A stretch of 64,000 nucleotides of DNA from Litoribacter populi. GTDB lineage: Bacteria; Bacteroidota; Bacteroidia; Cytophagales; Cyclobacteriaceae. Shown piece after piece: positions 35,225-43,581 of the stretch; the stretch's first letter is position 1; the number at the start of each line of letters is the position of its first letter. The position numbers and the translations under genes are program-made. The notes below the pieces were generated by a model, which worked only from the letters and a program-made list of their open reading frames with translations, was not told where the DNA came from and did no database searches. The stretch covers positions 1,254,297-1,318,296 of the forward strand of contig NZ_VMKN01000001.1 in assembly GCF_007483685.1 (NCBI RefSeq), written 5' to 3'.

Positions 35225-35848
35225 ATGTCAGCATCACAATTAGGCTATCCGTGGATTGATAGTCCAAGATCATTAAAACCCTTTCCTCCCGCGAGACAAA
35301 AATGCAGCACCATCCATAGTCTGGATGTCTTTGCCATGTCCACCTACAGCAATAAACTTTCATCCCCGGCCCCGTCCATTTTACCTGCTGGGAAAGTCCC
35401 GTTTTTGCACTGTTATGATGTAATTGCCATGAGCAGGGTGGATGATAAAGTCAGAAAACTGGATACTCAACATTTAAAAAAATTAGGTTATAGGTATGCC
35501 TGGAATCAAAATTGGTCAACCGTGCTAAACATGCCATACGAAGCCCTGGTCCTCACTGATGTAAATACCAACATCATGTGGACCTGTTCAGGGTTTGAGG
35601 TTATGACAGGTTATGCCTCCAGTTATGCTTTGGGTAAGCGGCCTTCATTTTTACAGGGGCCGGGCACGAGAAAGGAAAGGGTAGTGGATTTCAGAAGAAA
35701 CCTGGATAAGGAAATCGAATTTGAAATGCAGCTTACCAACTACCGGAAATGGGAGGAGCCCTATGAATGTCTGGTTCACATCCTGCCCTTGAAAGGTAAA
35801 AAAGGCAAAGTCACCCATTTTCTGGCCGTTGAAAGGGAGGTGGCCTGA
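35225..35848 (+). CDS. LOV-like PAS domain protein lacking the photoactive cysteine
   Basis: A 207-residue protein. The C-terminal 110 residues follow the LOV pattern: ALVLTDVNTNIMWTCSGFEVMTGY, then GKRPSFLQGPGT where canonical LOV has GxNCRFLQGxxT, then MQLTNYRKWEEPYECLVHILPL and VTHFLAVERE. The flavin-adduct cysteine is replaced (about residue 140), so classical photoadduct chemistry is excluded. Flavin binding remains possible. The N-terminal 90 residues have no known domain. ATG 35225 is preferred because earlier frame starts fall at the end of the riboswitch region. Controlled by the B12 riboswitch; coupled by TGATG to the thioesterase. Confidence 0.75.
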   Translation: MSASQLGYPWIDSPRSLKPFPPARQKCSTIHSLDVFAMSTYSNKLSSPAPSILPAGKVPFLHCYDVIAMSRVDDKVRKLDTQHLKKLGYRYAWNQNWSTVLNMPYEALVLTDVNTNIMWTCSGFEVMTGYASSYALGKRPSFLQGPGTRKERVVDFRRNLDKEIEFEMQLTNYRKWEEPYECLVHILPLKGKKGKVTHFLAVEREVA

Positions 35849-36234
35849 TGGATCTAGCCCAAAGAATTGCAGACTCCGAAACCAGAGTGTTCAAGGTAGT
35901 CTTCCCAAATACAACCAACCATTACGACACCCTCTTTGGGGGAATGGCCATGTACCTGATGGATGAAGTGGCTTTTATGGCTGCCACCAGGTTTAGCAGG
36001 AAAAAAATGGTGACCGTTTCCTCAAAGCAGATAGATTTTAATCACCCCATTCCTGCCGATACAATCATTGAATTGGTCGGTAGAGTCACGCGGGTGGGCA
36101 AAACCAGCTTGGAGGTTGAGGTTGAAATCTTTGTTGAGGAAATGTATAGTGATAGCCGCCACCTGGCAATTAAGGGAGGTTTTACACTAGTTGCGATTGA
36201 TGAAAACAAAAAGCCAGTTAAAATAGGGGACTAG
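35848..36234 (+). CDS. Acyl-CoA thioesterase, hotdog fold (YciA/BACH-like)
   Basis: Single-hotdog acyl-CoA hydrolase of 128 residues. The catalytic-helix motif NHYDTLFGGMAMYLMDEVAF (Asn/His/Asp with GG) and the central strand QIDFNHPIPADTIIELVGRV are characteristic of the YciA/BFIT group. It hydrolyses acyl-CoA to fatty acid and CoA. The ATG overlaps the stop of the LOV-like gene, so both depend on the same riboswitch-controlled transcript. Confidence 0.88.
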   Translation: MDLAQRIADSETRVFKVVFPNTTNHYDTLFGGMAMYLMDEVAFMAATRFSRKKMVTVSSKQIDFNHPIPADTIIELVGRVTRVGKTSLEVEVEIFVEEMYSDSRHLAIKGGFTLVAIDENKKPVKIGD

Positions 36235-36308
36235 GACTGGAGCAAGGGTCAAGTTTCTTTCCAAATGTCATAATCTGTACATATCTTTAACAATCGCCAA
36301 ATCCTTCT

Positions 36309-36316
36309 TAATTTTG
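36309..36316 (+). promoter_or_regulatory. -7 element TAATTTTG just before the XRE gene
   Basis: TAATTTTG lies six bases before ATG 36322, with TTTA at 36286-36289 as a weak -33 (19-bp spacing). Transcription would start at or next to the ATG, giving a leaderless mRNA. Confidence 0.4.
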
Positions 36317-36321
36317 ATTAT

Positions 36322-36861
36322 ATGTCCTGCCTAACATCTTTGAGAGAGAAAGCAAACCTGACCCAGGAAGAACTGGCCGGAAAGTCCGGTGTGTCGGTGC
36401 GGACCATACAGCGAGTGGAGTCGGGGGCCGTACCCAAGGGCCATACGCTGAAGGCACTGGCCCTCTCTCTTGGTGTGGAGGTCCCACAATTATTGGGCAC
36501 CCAAGAAAAACCCAATCTGCAAAATCTGACACTATTAAAAATCATTAACCTATCCTCTTTGCCGAGTACATTTTTTCCACCCGCAAACATACTACTGCCG
36601 CTCCTTATTATGTTTGTCAAAAAGAGGTTTGACCCCATGGCCAAACAGCTTCTTTCCCTTCAAATTCTAAATTCACTGCTTGCTTTTATCATATTCATGG
36701 GCGGTGCTTTTCTGCAGAAATGGCTTGGCTTACAGAACTGGTTTATGCTTGCCGTTATGGGTTTCCTGATCATATCCAACCTCACTATTATATTGATAAA
36801 TTCAGCAGCATTGGATAAGCATGGGAAATTACGCATCAGACTGGGATTTAATCTAATATAG
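36322..36861 (+). CDS. XRE-family regulator fused to membrane domain
   Basis: An N-terminal HTH_XRE domain (residues 5-55; SLREKANLTQEELAGKSGVSVRTIQRVESG) is followed by a linker and three or four membrane helices (PSTFFPPANILLPLLIMFV, LLAFIIFMGGAFLQKWLG, MLAVMGFLIISNLTIILI). Membrane-bound XRE proteins of this type are found in Bacteroidetes, often next to genes they may regulate. The target and signal are unknown. Confidence 0.83.
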   Translation: MSCLTSLREKANLTQEELAGKSGVSVRTIQRVESGAVPKGHTLKALALSLGVEVPQLLGTQEKPNLQNLTLLKIINLSSLPSTFFPPANILLPLLIMFVKKRFDPMAKQLLSLQILNSLLAFIIFMGGAFLQKWLGLQNWFMLAVMGFLIISNLTIILINSAALDKHGKLRIRLGFNLI

Positions 36862-36957
36862 CCTTGTCAGGCCATTGACGGGGAACTGTCGTGTATTTGG
36901 CGGGTTGTATTTTAGGCAAAAAGAAAGAAGAGGCTGATCTTTGGTGGAAAAAAAAGC

Positions 36958-38421
36958 ATGATAAAATTCACCTTTCTCAGCGCCTGTATTTTAATAGCCA
37001 ACCTGTATGCTCTGTCCGCTCAAACTAAAGAAATCTCCTCCCTTTATCGGGAGTTGGAACATTTGGACAGTCTTTTTTTTCAGAAAAGTTTCAATCAGTG
37101 TGATTTTGATTATCTCGAAGGCATCATTGCCCATGACCTGAGATTTTACCATGACCAATCGGGCTTTCAGGACCGGGATTCTTTTTTTCAAAACATCCGG
37201 AAAAACATTTGTGCCAACCAATCGACCAAGCCGATCAGAAAACTTGAACGAGGTAGCTTGAAGGTTTATCCCCTTTATGATGATGGTGAACTATACGGCG
37301 CTATTCAACAGGGTGTCCACCATTTTTTCCTCAGGGAGGTGGGGAATCCCGACCGCTATACTTCTACGGCCAATTTTACCCATGTGTGGAGACTTCAGGA
37401 GGGGGAGTGGAAACTTTCAGAGGTGTTAAGTTATGATCATCAATTAAAGGATTCCGACAGTTCCAAAGTTAAGAGCATGGAAGAATTGCTGAAGCGCAGC
37501 CGGGTGCCAGCTCTGGGTTTGGGAATCATTCAGAAAGGGCGGCTTACTTCGGCAAAGGTCTACGGCACCTTGGATAAAGAAAGGATGGCGCCCCATAACG
37601 CCATTTTTAAAGTGGCTTCCCTAACCAAGCCGGTAGTTGCCATGACTGTACTAAAACTCATTGATTCAGGGTTGCTGGAATTGGATGAACCCTTGTCTTC
37701 GTACTGGGTGGACGAGGATGTCCGTGAGGATGATCGGCACAGATCACTTACCGCAAGGCTAGTCCTGACACACCAAACTGGCTTGCCCAACTGGCGGTAT
37801 ATGGAGGATGCTAACCGACTGGCATTTAAATTTGAGCCGGGTGCAGGGTACCAGTATTCGGGTGAAGGCTTTGAATGGCTTAGGAAAGCAGTGGAGAAAA
37901 AGCTTGGCAGAAGCCTAGAGGAACTTGCAAAACAATATCTTTTTATGCCTGCTGGAATGGAGGACACTCGCTTTTGGTGGGACAGTGGAATGGATGAGTT
38001 ACGTTATGCCCAGAACTTTGATAAGGAAGGAAATCCTTTCCCTACCGAAAAATACTTTCAAGCCAATGCCGCTGCAAACCTCCTGACCACCGTGGAGGAT
38101 TATGGAAGGTTCTTAACCTATGTCTTGGACGGAGCGGGTTTGTCCAAGGACTTGTTGAACGAGATGCATCGGGGCCAAGTGCAACCCGGCGATGACCAAT
38201 TCTTTGGACTAGGCTGGGAAAAGCATACTGGATTTTCCGGAGGAGAATATGCCCTGATGCATACCGGAAGAGATCCGGGTGTAAATACTTTGGCCATCAT
38301 TTTCCCCCACTCTAAAAACGGATATTTAATCCTGCTGAACGGTGACAATGCATCTCCTGTTTTTGAAGAGCTGCTGAGGAAGGAGCTGTATTTGGGGCAA
38401 GAGCTTTGGGACAAAAGGTAA
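36958..38421 (+). CDS. Secreted class C beta-lactamase-like serine hydrolase with N-terminal NTF2-like domain
   Basis: A 487-residue exported protein (signal peptide MIKFTFLSACILIANLYALSAQ). Residues 25-160 form an NTF2/DUF4440-like domain (HDLRFYHDQSGFQDRDSFFQ, ANFTHVWRLQEGEWKLSEVL). The rest is a class C serine hydrolase: catalytic SLTK at 221-224, YSG at 300-302 in place of YxN, and HTG at 435-437. Such proteins are usually D-aminopeptidases or esterases rather than beta-lactamases. The fusion with an NTF2 domain recurs in Bacteroidetes; substrate unknown. Confidence 0.87.
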   Translation: MIKFTFLSACILIANLYALSAQTKEISSLYRELEHLDSLFFQKSFNQCDFDYLEGIIAHDLRFYHDQSGFQDRDSFFQNIRKNICANQSTKPIRKLERGSLKVYPLYDDGELYGAIQQGVHHFFLREVGNPDRYTSTANFTHVWRLQEGEWKLSEVLSYDHQLKDSDSSKVKSMEELLKRSRVPALGLGIIQKGRLTSAKVYGTLDKERMAPHNAIFKVASLTKPVVAMTVLKLIDSGLLELDEPLSSYWVDEDVREDDRHRSLTARLVLTHQTGLPNWRYMEDANRLAFKFEPGAGYQYSGEGFEWLRKAVEKKLGRSLEELAKQYLFMPAGMEDTRFWWDSGMDELRYAQNFDKEGNPFPTEKYFQANAAANLLTTVEDYGRFLTYVLDGAGLSKDLLNEMHRGQVQPGDDQFFGLGWEKHTGFSGGEYALMHTGRDPGVNTLAIIFPHSKNGYLILLNGDNASPVFEELLRKELYLGQELWDKR

Positions 38422-38442
38422 GGTAACATCATAAAACCATTG

Positions 38443-38574
38443 CTTCCCGAGTGAAAGAAATCGGCATTCACAAGGTTTTGGGAGTTAGTACTGTGTTTGA
38501 GCGGAAGACGACTCCGGAACGAAAAGTATTGGTTATTCTCAGAAAAGGTGCAACAATTCTAACTACAAGACCTT
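38443..38574 (+). pseudogene. Remnant of an FtsX/MacB-type ABC permease
   Basis: The reading from about 38443 gives ASRVKEIGIHKVLGVSTV, the diagnostic cytoplasmic motif of FtsX-like ABC permeases (typically RTKEIGIRKVLGAS). There is no gene body on either side, and the frame ends at a TGA 130 bp on. A small surviving fragment of a lost gene. Confidence 0.55.
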
Positions 38575-38650
38575 GATAAATATCCGAGCCTCGGACTTGC
38601 GCATCTCTTATCCAGGGAGGGCGGCAAAAGCTAAGTCAATTGGAATCGCC

Positions 38651-38770
38651 TTAACACTTACAGCCGTTGCAGCTGCCATTTGAAGTGGTGTGTTTTTTGG
38701 GTACCAGCTTCCAAAGCCAGGAGGCGATAATGAGTGTAAATAAACCCCATACTATAATTTCCTGTATCAT
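38651..38770 (-). CDS. FeoB-associated Cys-rich membrane protein (39 aa)
   Basis: A 39-residue peptide: one membrane helix (EIIVWGLFTLIIASWLWKLV) followed by a basic linker and the Cys-rich tail SCNGCKC. This matches the FeoB-associated Cys-rich membrane protein family found after feoB in Bacteroidetes. Its ATG overlaps the feoB stop (ATGA), indicating translational coupling. The cysteines may bind iron during transfer; that is inference. Confidence 0.85.
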   Translation of the reverse strand: MIQEIIVWGLFTLIIASWLWKLVPKKHTTSNGSCNGCKC

Positions 38771-40890
38771 GATGAGAAGATTTGATAAGTGATAAATGCG
38801 GCCAGATAAGCAAAACCGGTCATGAAGATAGTCTGCAGGACAGGCCATTTCCAGGTTTTGGTTTCCCGGTAGACAATGGCCAAGGTGCTCATGCACTGCA
38901 TGGCAAATGCGTAAAATACCATCAGGGAGAAGGCAGTGGCCTTATTGAACACCTTTTCTCCTGTTTCGGGGTCGACTTCCCTGGCTAGTTTTTCCCGGAT
39001 AGTCAGGTCATTTTCCGGGTCACCGCCCACACTGTATATGGTCGCAATGGTGCCGACAAAAACCTCCCGGGCGGCAAAAGAAGTGATCAGAGCTATTCCG
39101 ATTTTCCAATCATAGCCCAATGGCCGGATCACCGGCTCGATGGATTTACCCAAAATTCCGATATAGGAAGCCTCCAGTTCTTTGGAGGCGTAGATTTCCT
39201 CAATTTCCCCACTTTCAGCTTCATCAGCCTGTGCAAGGGCAGTTTCCTTTTCCTGCTCTACGGCATCCATTAAATTGGAGGGGCCGTAAGAAGCCAATAT
39301 CCACAGAACAATGGAGATGGAAAGGATTACCTTTCCTGCTTCCAATACGAAGACCTTTGATTTATGGAACATGGTCAGCAAGACGGCCTTCCAACGGGGC
39401 ATGCGGTAAACGGGCAGATCGGTGAGTAAATAACTCTGTTCATTGGTTTTGAGGAAGAGCTTTAAGAGAAATGCCCCTCCCAAAGTCGCCCCTATGCTCA
39501 ACAGGTACATGGCGAGTAGAACAATGGCCTGAAGGTTCATTCCCCAGACCAAATCATCCGGAACAGTCAGGCCGATCAGGATGATGTAGACCGGCAGCCT
39601 GGCCGAGCAGCTCATCCAGGGGGTGACCAGGATGGTGATAAGCCTTTCCTTGGAATTGCTGATGCTACGGCTGGCCATGATGCCGGGGATCGCACAGGCC
39701 ATTCCGGAAATAAGGGGAACAACGCTTTTGCCGTGCAGACCAAAAGGTCTCATCACCCTGTCCATTAAATAGACCACTCTCGACATATAACCCGTGTCTT
39801 CCAGAAAGGCCAGAAATCCGAACAGTAATGCGATCTGGGGAATGAAAATGACAACCCCTCCAATTCCCGGGATTATCCCTTCCGCGATCAGGTCTGTAAA
39901 GGCCCCGGATGGAAGTGTCTCTGCAATCCAGCTGCCCACCATGGCAAAGCCTTCATCAATGAGGTCCATTGGCACCTCCGCCCAGGCAAAGATGGCCTGA
40001 AAGATCAGTAGCATTAAGGCCAAGAAGAAAAAGTATCCCATTACTGGATGCATCAGGAAGTTGTCCAGCTTCTGGGTCAGGTTCCTCTGGGGCAATGGGT
40101 CTTTGGAGACGACCTTTTCCAGCAATAACTCAATCTCTTTATTACGGGCATTGGTTTCGGCAATCTGCAGGGATCTGATGTCACAGTCGAACTCTACAAG
40201 TTGCCGGGTGAGCCAGACTTTGTCTGCGGCAGGGGCCGTCAGGTCGTATCCGGCAAAAACCAGGTACTGGAAAGCCTGATAATCGGTCTCCAAGGAGAAT
40301 CGGGATTTGATTTTGCCGGAAAGGTCTTGTGGTAGGAGGCCATCCAGATTTAGGAAAGTTTTGGGAGCGGCGAATTTCTCCTCGAAAATCATGGATTTGA
40401 TCTGGTCCATTCCATCATTCTTTCGGGCATCGGTAAGGATGATGGGTGCTCCCGTTTCCCTAAAAAGCTTAAAGGTGTTGACTTTGATGCCTTTTTTTTC
40501 CGCCAAGTCTTTCATGTTCACCACTAAGGCTACCGGTATTCCCAAATCCATTACCTGACTTGCCAGCAAAAAACTCCTTTCCAGATTGCAGGCATCCAAA
40601 ACCATCAGAATGTAATCAGGTTTTGCATCTGCCTTGCCGCTGAGTACCCGGTGGGCGATCAGTTCATCCTCTGATTTGGGGTAAAGACTATAGGTGCCTG
40701 GCAGGTCAAGGATATGGAACTGCTTTTCCTTGTTCTTTAATGCGCCTACGGTTTTGTCAACGGTAATTCCTGGGTAATTTCCGACTTTCTGTTTCAGGCC
40801 TGTAAGCTGATTGAATATGCTGGACTTTCCAACATTGGGGTTTCCAATGATGGCAATGGTTTTTGTTTGTTTGGCAATAAGGGCTTCCAT
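38767..40890 (-). CDS. feoB: Ferrous iron transporter B
   Basis: Inner-membrane Fe2+ transporter of 707 residues. The N-terminal GTPase has G1 GNPNVGKSS, G3 DLPGTYSL and G4 NMKD, followed by the helical regulatory domain. The membrane part has Gate motifs around GYMSRVVYLMDRVMRPFGLHGKSVVPL, SGMACAIPGI and MSCSARLPVY. It lies 11 bp downstream of feoA in an operon closed by the Cys-rich peptide. The upstream inverted repeats suggest control by an iron-responsive repressor. Confidence 0.96.
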   Translation of the reverse strand: MEALIAKQTKTIAIIGNPNVGKSSIFNQLTGLKQKVGNYPGITVDKTVGALKNKEKQFHILDLPGTYSLYPKSEDELIAHRVLSGKADAKPDYILMVLDACNLERSFLLASQVMDLGIPVALVVNMKDLAEKKGIKVNTFKLFRETGAPIILTDARKNDGMDQIKSMIFEEKFAAPKTFLNLDGLLPQDLSGKIKSRFSLETDYQAFQYLVFAGYDLTAPAADKVWLTRQLVEFDCDIRSLQIAETNARNKEIELLLEKVVSKDPLPQRNLTQKLDNFLMHPVMGYFFFLALMLLIFQAIFAWAEVPMDLIDEGFAMVGSWIAETLPSGAFTDLIAEGIIPGIGGVVIFIPQIALLFGFLAFLEDTGYMSRVVYLMDRVMRPFGLHGKSVVPLISGMACAIPGIMASRSISNSKERLITILVTPWMSCSARLPVYIILIGLTVPDDLVWGMNLQAIVLLAMYLLSIGATLGGAFLLKLFLKTNEQSYLLTDLPVYRMPRWKAVLLTMFHKSKVFVLEAGKVILSISIVLWILASYGPSNLMDAVEQEKETALAQADEAESGEIEEIYASKELEASYIGILGKSIEPVIRPLGYDWKIGIALITSFAAREVFVGTIATIYSVGGDPENDLTIREKLAREVDPETGEKVFNKATAFSLMVFYAFAMQCMSTLAIVYRETKTWKWPVLQTIFMTGFAYLAAFITYQIFSS

Positions 40891-40901
40891 ACGTTGAATG
40901 G

Positions 40902-41120
40902 CTAGATTTTGACCTTTAGTAACTTAGCTTCCTGCAGCCGGATGGCAATGGTTTGGTTTTCGAGCAGCACGGCCACTGGGCCTTTAAACGGTGCCTTCTG
41001 GATTATTTGAATCTTTTTCCCAGGGGAAAGGCCTATTTCCAGAAAATTGAGGGTGAGCGGGGAGTCCAAGATCTTATCCAGCTCAGCAAACTGTCCGATT
41101 TTTAATTGATCAAGTGTCAT
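40902..41120 (-). CDS. feoA: Ferrous iron transport protein A
   Basis: Small SH3-like cytoplasmic protein of 72 residues that acts with FeoB. It shows LKIGQFAELDKI, LNFLEIGLSPGKKIQII and PVAVLLENQTIAIR, the canonical FeoA pattern. First gene of the feo operon; its ATG is about 15 bp downstream of the predicted transcription start. Confidence 0.93.
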   Translation of the reverse strand: MTLDQLKIGQFAELDKILDSPLTLNFLEIGLSPGKKIQIIQKAPFKGPVAVLLENQTIAIRLQEAKLLKVKI

Positions 41121-41140
41121 AAATACCTCTTTTAATTGCC

Positions 41141-41172
41141 GAAAGGTATTGGGTATTTAGATTAAGTCCAAA
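41141..41172 (-). promoter_or_regulatory. Predicted feo promoter
   Basis: Read on the minus strand: TTTG (41172-41169), 20 bp, TACCTTTC (41148-41141). This fits the TTTG-N19-23-TAnnTTTG consensus with one mismatch. The -33 element lies inside an inverted repeat. Confidence 0.6.
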
Positions 41173-41267
41173 TAATTATAAGAAGAAAAAGTCATAGTTT
41201 GAGATTTTTTATCTGTCACTTTCTTAGATCAAGTCTAAATAGCGTTGATTAGTAGAATTGATCTAAA
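41155..41267. promoter_or_regulatory. Three TAGA-N5-TCTA inverted repeats upstream of feoA
   Basis: Copies at 41155-41173 (ATTTAGATTAAGTCCAAAT, one mismatch), 41224-41238 (TTAGA-TCAAG-TCTAA, perfect) and 41253-41267 (TAGA-ATTGA-TCTA). The first covers the -33 region of the feo promoter, as expected for a repressor. The pattern suits a DtxR- or Fur-like metalloregulator; which one is not known. Confidence 0.6.
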
Positions 41268-41808
41268 CAGTTTTTCTTAAGAATATCTCACCTATTCCCC
41301 ATATAACCAGAAGGATTCCTAGGATCAGGCCACTAGCTAACCATGGCATATCCGGCCAATTAATGACAGTTGATACGTGACGATGGAGGAATCCGATAAG
41401 TAGTGCACTCCACCAGCTGAGTTGGGACACTCCGAGAGACAGCATTAGTCGGAACATAAATAGATCTGGTACATGCTCACCCTTCTGGTATCTACCAACC
41501 TTCTTATGAAGAAAATGCAATAGTACGCCATTTATACCAATGAGTACGACGAAGAAGAGCTTTATTATCATCAGGTTGTCAATCTCCCCTTTTAGAATGG
41601 CGAGTGGGATACCTGCTGCCACCATTCCTATCCAACCTGCCCAGATGAAATATTCGGTGATGCCACTTACACTCACAACCTGTGTGAATCGAACACGATC
41701 CCGAACCCAAAGCAAGCCATATAAGTCAGTTACCAAGACTGATCCAAAACCTAAAATCAGGGAACTTAGGTGTATAAAGAGAAAAATGAAGAATGGGGTG
41801 GTTTCCAT
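41263..41808 (-). CDS. Integral membrane protein, DUF2269/CopD-like
   Basis: A 181-residue protein with about five membrane helices. It begins FIFLFIHLSSLILGFGSVLVTDLYG and contains conserved His in the first helix and in FLHRHVSTV. The layout resembles small haem- or copper-associated membrane proteins of the DUF2269/CopD group, but the family cannot be fixed by eye. Its 3' end carries one of the feo-associated inverted repeats. Function unknown. Confidence 0.6.
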   Translation of the reverse strand: METTPFFIFLFIHLSSLILGFGSVLVTDLYGLLWVRDRVRFTQVVSVSGITEYFIWAGWIGMVAAGIPLAILKGEIDNLMIIKLFFVVLIGINGVLLHFLHKKVGRYQKGEHVPDLFMFRLMLSLGVSQLSWWSALLIGFLHRHVSTVINWPDMPWLASGLILGILLVIWGIGEIFLRKTV

Positions 41809-42259
41809 AGGCAGTTGTTCTCAATAATTTTTGTTTTGTCCACGACTGAAATTAAAATCAAAATTTAATCATTGTTGCAATGGCCTATTATAATAGGTTT
41901 TTGTCCTGCCATAACAACCCGCAATCTATATTTGTTTAACTAGGATGTCGATCCAAGTTGATGGATTTAAGGCTCGAAACCTAATGAGTCAGAGCCTCTT
42001 TATCAAGGGGGCGAGACCAAGGGTATACACAACAGATCGGTAAATCGAAAGTATTATCCCTCTATGGTTAATAATGGAATGGCATAAAACTTTGTGCTCC
42101 TTGGTGGCCTCATTGTGTGCCCTCGTGCCCATTTTGTTTAGTGCGACCTATTTCAACCTTTTTTACTTTGAGGCCCCTTTGGTAAACCTTTTTCGGCAAT
42201 GCTGGCAGATTTAGAAAGAACCTTTTAAATTGGTGGCAATAAGGTTAAAAGAGAATGAG
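41809..42259. other. 450-bp spacer with TTTGTGCTCCTTGGTGGCC repeat
   Basis: No gene is supported. A degenerate repeat occupies about 42087-42180 (AAACTTTGTGCTCCTTGGTG, GTGTGCCCTCGTGCCCATTT). It is of the same family as 1873-2362. Confidence 0.5.
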
Positions 42260-42820
42260 ATGGAAAAGAATATAATGAAATGGATTACCTCTACCATGGC
42301 CACACTAAGCGTCATCGGGTTGATCTATTTGGTGGGTCAGATGTTCACAGTTTCAAGCTTCGTATTTAGTTGGACATTAAATTTTTTACTGATGGCCTGG
42401 TTTACTTTTTTGGCATCACAGATTGACTTTAAATTGGATTCAGGTTATTTTGAATCAAAGAAATTTGAAAAAGAGGGGAAAATATATGGATACTTAGGTG
42501 TCCATTATTACAGAAGACTGCTTGTATGGGTGGGATGGGAGAAAATAACCCGGCAGAAGAACCCCGTACAGAAAAGCATATCTGCATTGAAGTTAGTTGA
42601 ATATAATTCACGTTCATCAGAATTTGGGCACACTATCATAGCCCTTATAGTTTTAATACTGACCCTTGCTGTCCCAAATTCTTTGAACGATGCGAAGTGG
42701 TTGATCATCACTAACATATTGCTCAATATATACCCAATCATGCTTCAACGCTTTAACCGGCCAAGATTACTTAAAATTATCCACCACCATATCATGGAAG
42801 AGGTGTTGAAAAATGACTGA
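42260..42820 (+). CDS. Membrane protein, possibly CrtO-like acyltransferase family
   Basis: A 186-residue protein with four membrane helices. Central block DSGYFESKKFEKEGKIYGYL followed by GVHYYRRLLVWVGWE, and the terminal NIYPIMLQRFNRPRLL, resemble glycosyl-4,4'-diaponeurosporenoate acyltransferase-like proteins. In those, the FxxKxWExxGxIYxxLGV and NxYPxxxQRxNRPR blocks are conserved. ATG 42260 is preferred to an upstream TTG. No carotenoid genes are nearby, so function is uncertain. Confidence 0.6.
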   Translation: MEKNIMKWITSTMATLSVIGLIYLVGQMFTVSSFVFSWTLNFLLMAWFTFLASQIDFKLDSGYFESKKFEKEGKIYGYLGVHYYRRLLVWVGWEKITRQKNPVQKSISALKLVEYNSRSSEFGHTIIALIVLILTLAVPNSLNDAKWLIITNILLNIYPIMLQRFNRPRLLKIIHHHIMEEVLKND

Positions 42821-42962
42821 CGGCTTCAATACGGGAATAAATAATAGGCCTATATCATTCACCTGCCAAATCACCTCATTCACCTCTAAATAACCCCCAT
42901 TCACCGAAAGGTAAAAATTTGTCAATTTTAAACTTTAATCCTTTAACTCAGGCCGCAGGTAG

Positions 42963-43102
42963 AATCAAATCTCAAAACCTTTATCCCTCAGTTCCTTAAG
43001 GCATCTCTCTACACCATCCTCATTGCCATCATTCATATAGTTAAGCGCAATATCAATATTCGCAATTATCCCTCTTCCCTTAGCGATCCTGTCGTAAGGT
43101 AG
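42963..43102 (-). pseudogene. Truncated duplicate of the 71-residue gene at 44206
   Basis: 140 bp nearly identical to 44204-44343, encoding the same last 44 residues (KLPYDRIAKG-type block to DKGFEI, one base changes removed). The 5' part of the gene is missing, and upstream sequence is unrelated. Together with the intact copy it brackets the GrpB gene. Confidence 0.75.
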
Positions 43103-43180
43103 GGAAGTTTTGCTTAAGCTGCTTGAAAAGCGGGATATGGTATGTGACAAGGCTAAAGGAGAATAAATTTTCGGGTTTTT

Positions 43181-43441
43181 GCCACGAAGGCGAGAAGGCG
43201 CTAAGATTTATTTCTTTGTGCCTTGGCGACTTTGTAGCCATTTCTTTCTCTAAGTTTCTTTGTGGCCAGAGTTTTTCACTGCCACGAAGGCCCGAAGGCG
43301 CTAAGTTTTACTTCTTTGTGCCTTGGCGACTTTGTAGCCATTTCTTTCTCTAAGTTTTCTTTGTGGCCAGAGTTTTTCACTGCCACGAAGGCCCGAAGGT
43401 GCTAAGCTAACTTATCTTTGTGCCTTGGCGTCTTAGTGGCT
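43181..43441. repeat. Three-unit tandem repeat with about 100-bp period
   Basis: Units start with GCCACGAAGGC at 43181, 43281 and 43382 and continue with CTTTGTGCCTTGGCGACTTT, GTAGCCATTTCTTTCTCTAA and TTTGTGGCCAGAGTTTTTCA; the third is shorter. This 'CTTTGTGCCTTnGTGGC' class is widespread in Bacteroidetes spacers. No CRISPR features are present. Confidence 0.85.
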
Positions 43442-43581
43442 AATACCTAAAAATACCCTGATCGCGGTATTGCAGGGGGAGGGGGATTGGGTTAATTTAG
43501 CGGATATTTTTTGGGAATAAATGTATCACAGCTAATCCTTTCTCTGCGTCAGTAGCAAGCTCTGCCCTATAAATCTGAATC

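Noticed and set aside
43181-43441. Possible CRISPR array
   Set aside because: Only three units of about 100 bp with no constant short repeat and variable spacers, and no cas genes nearby.
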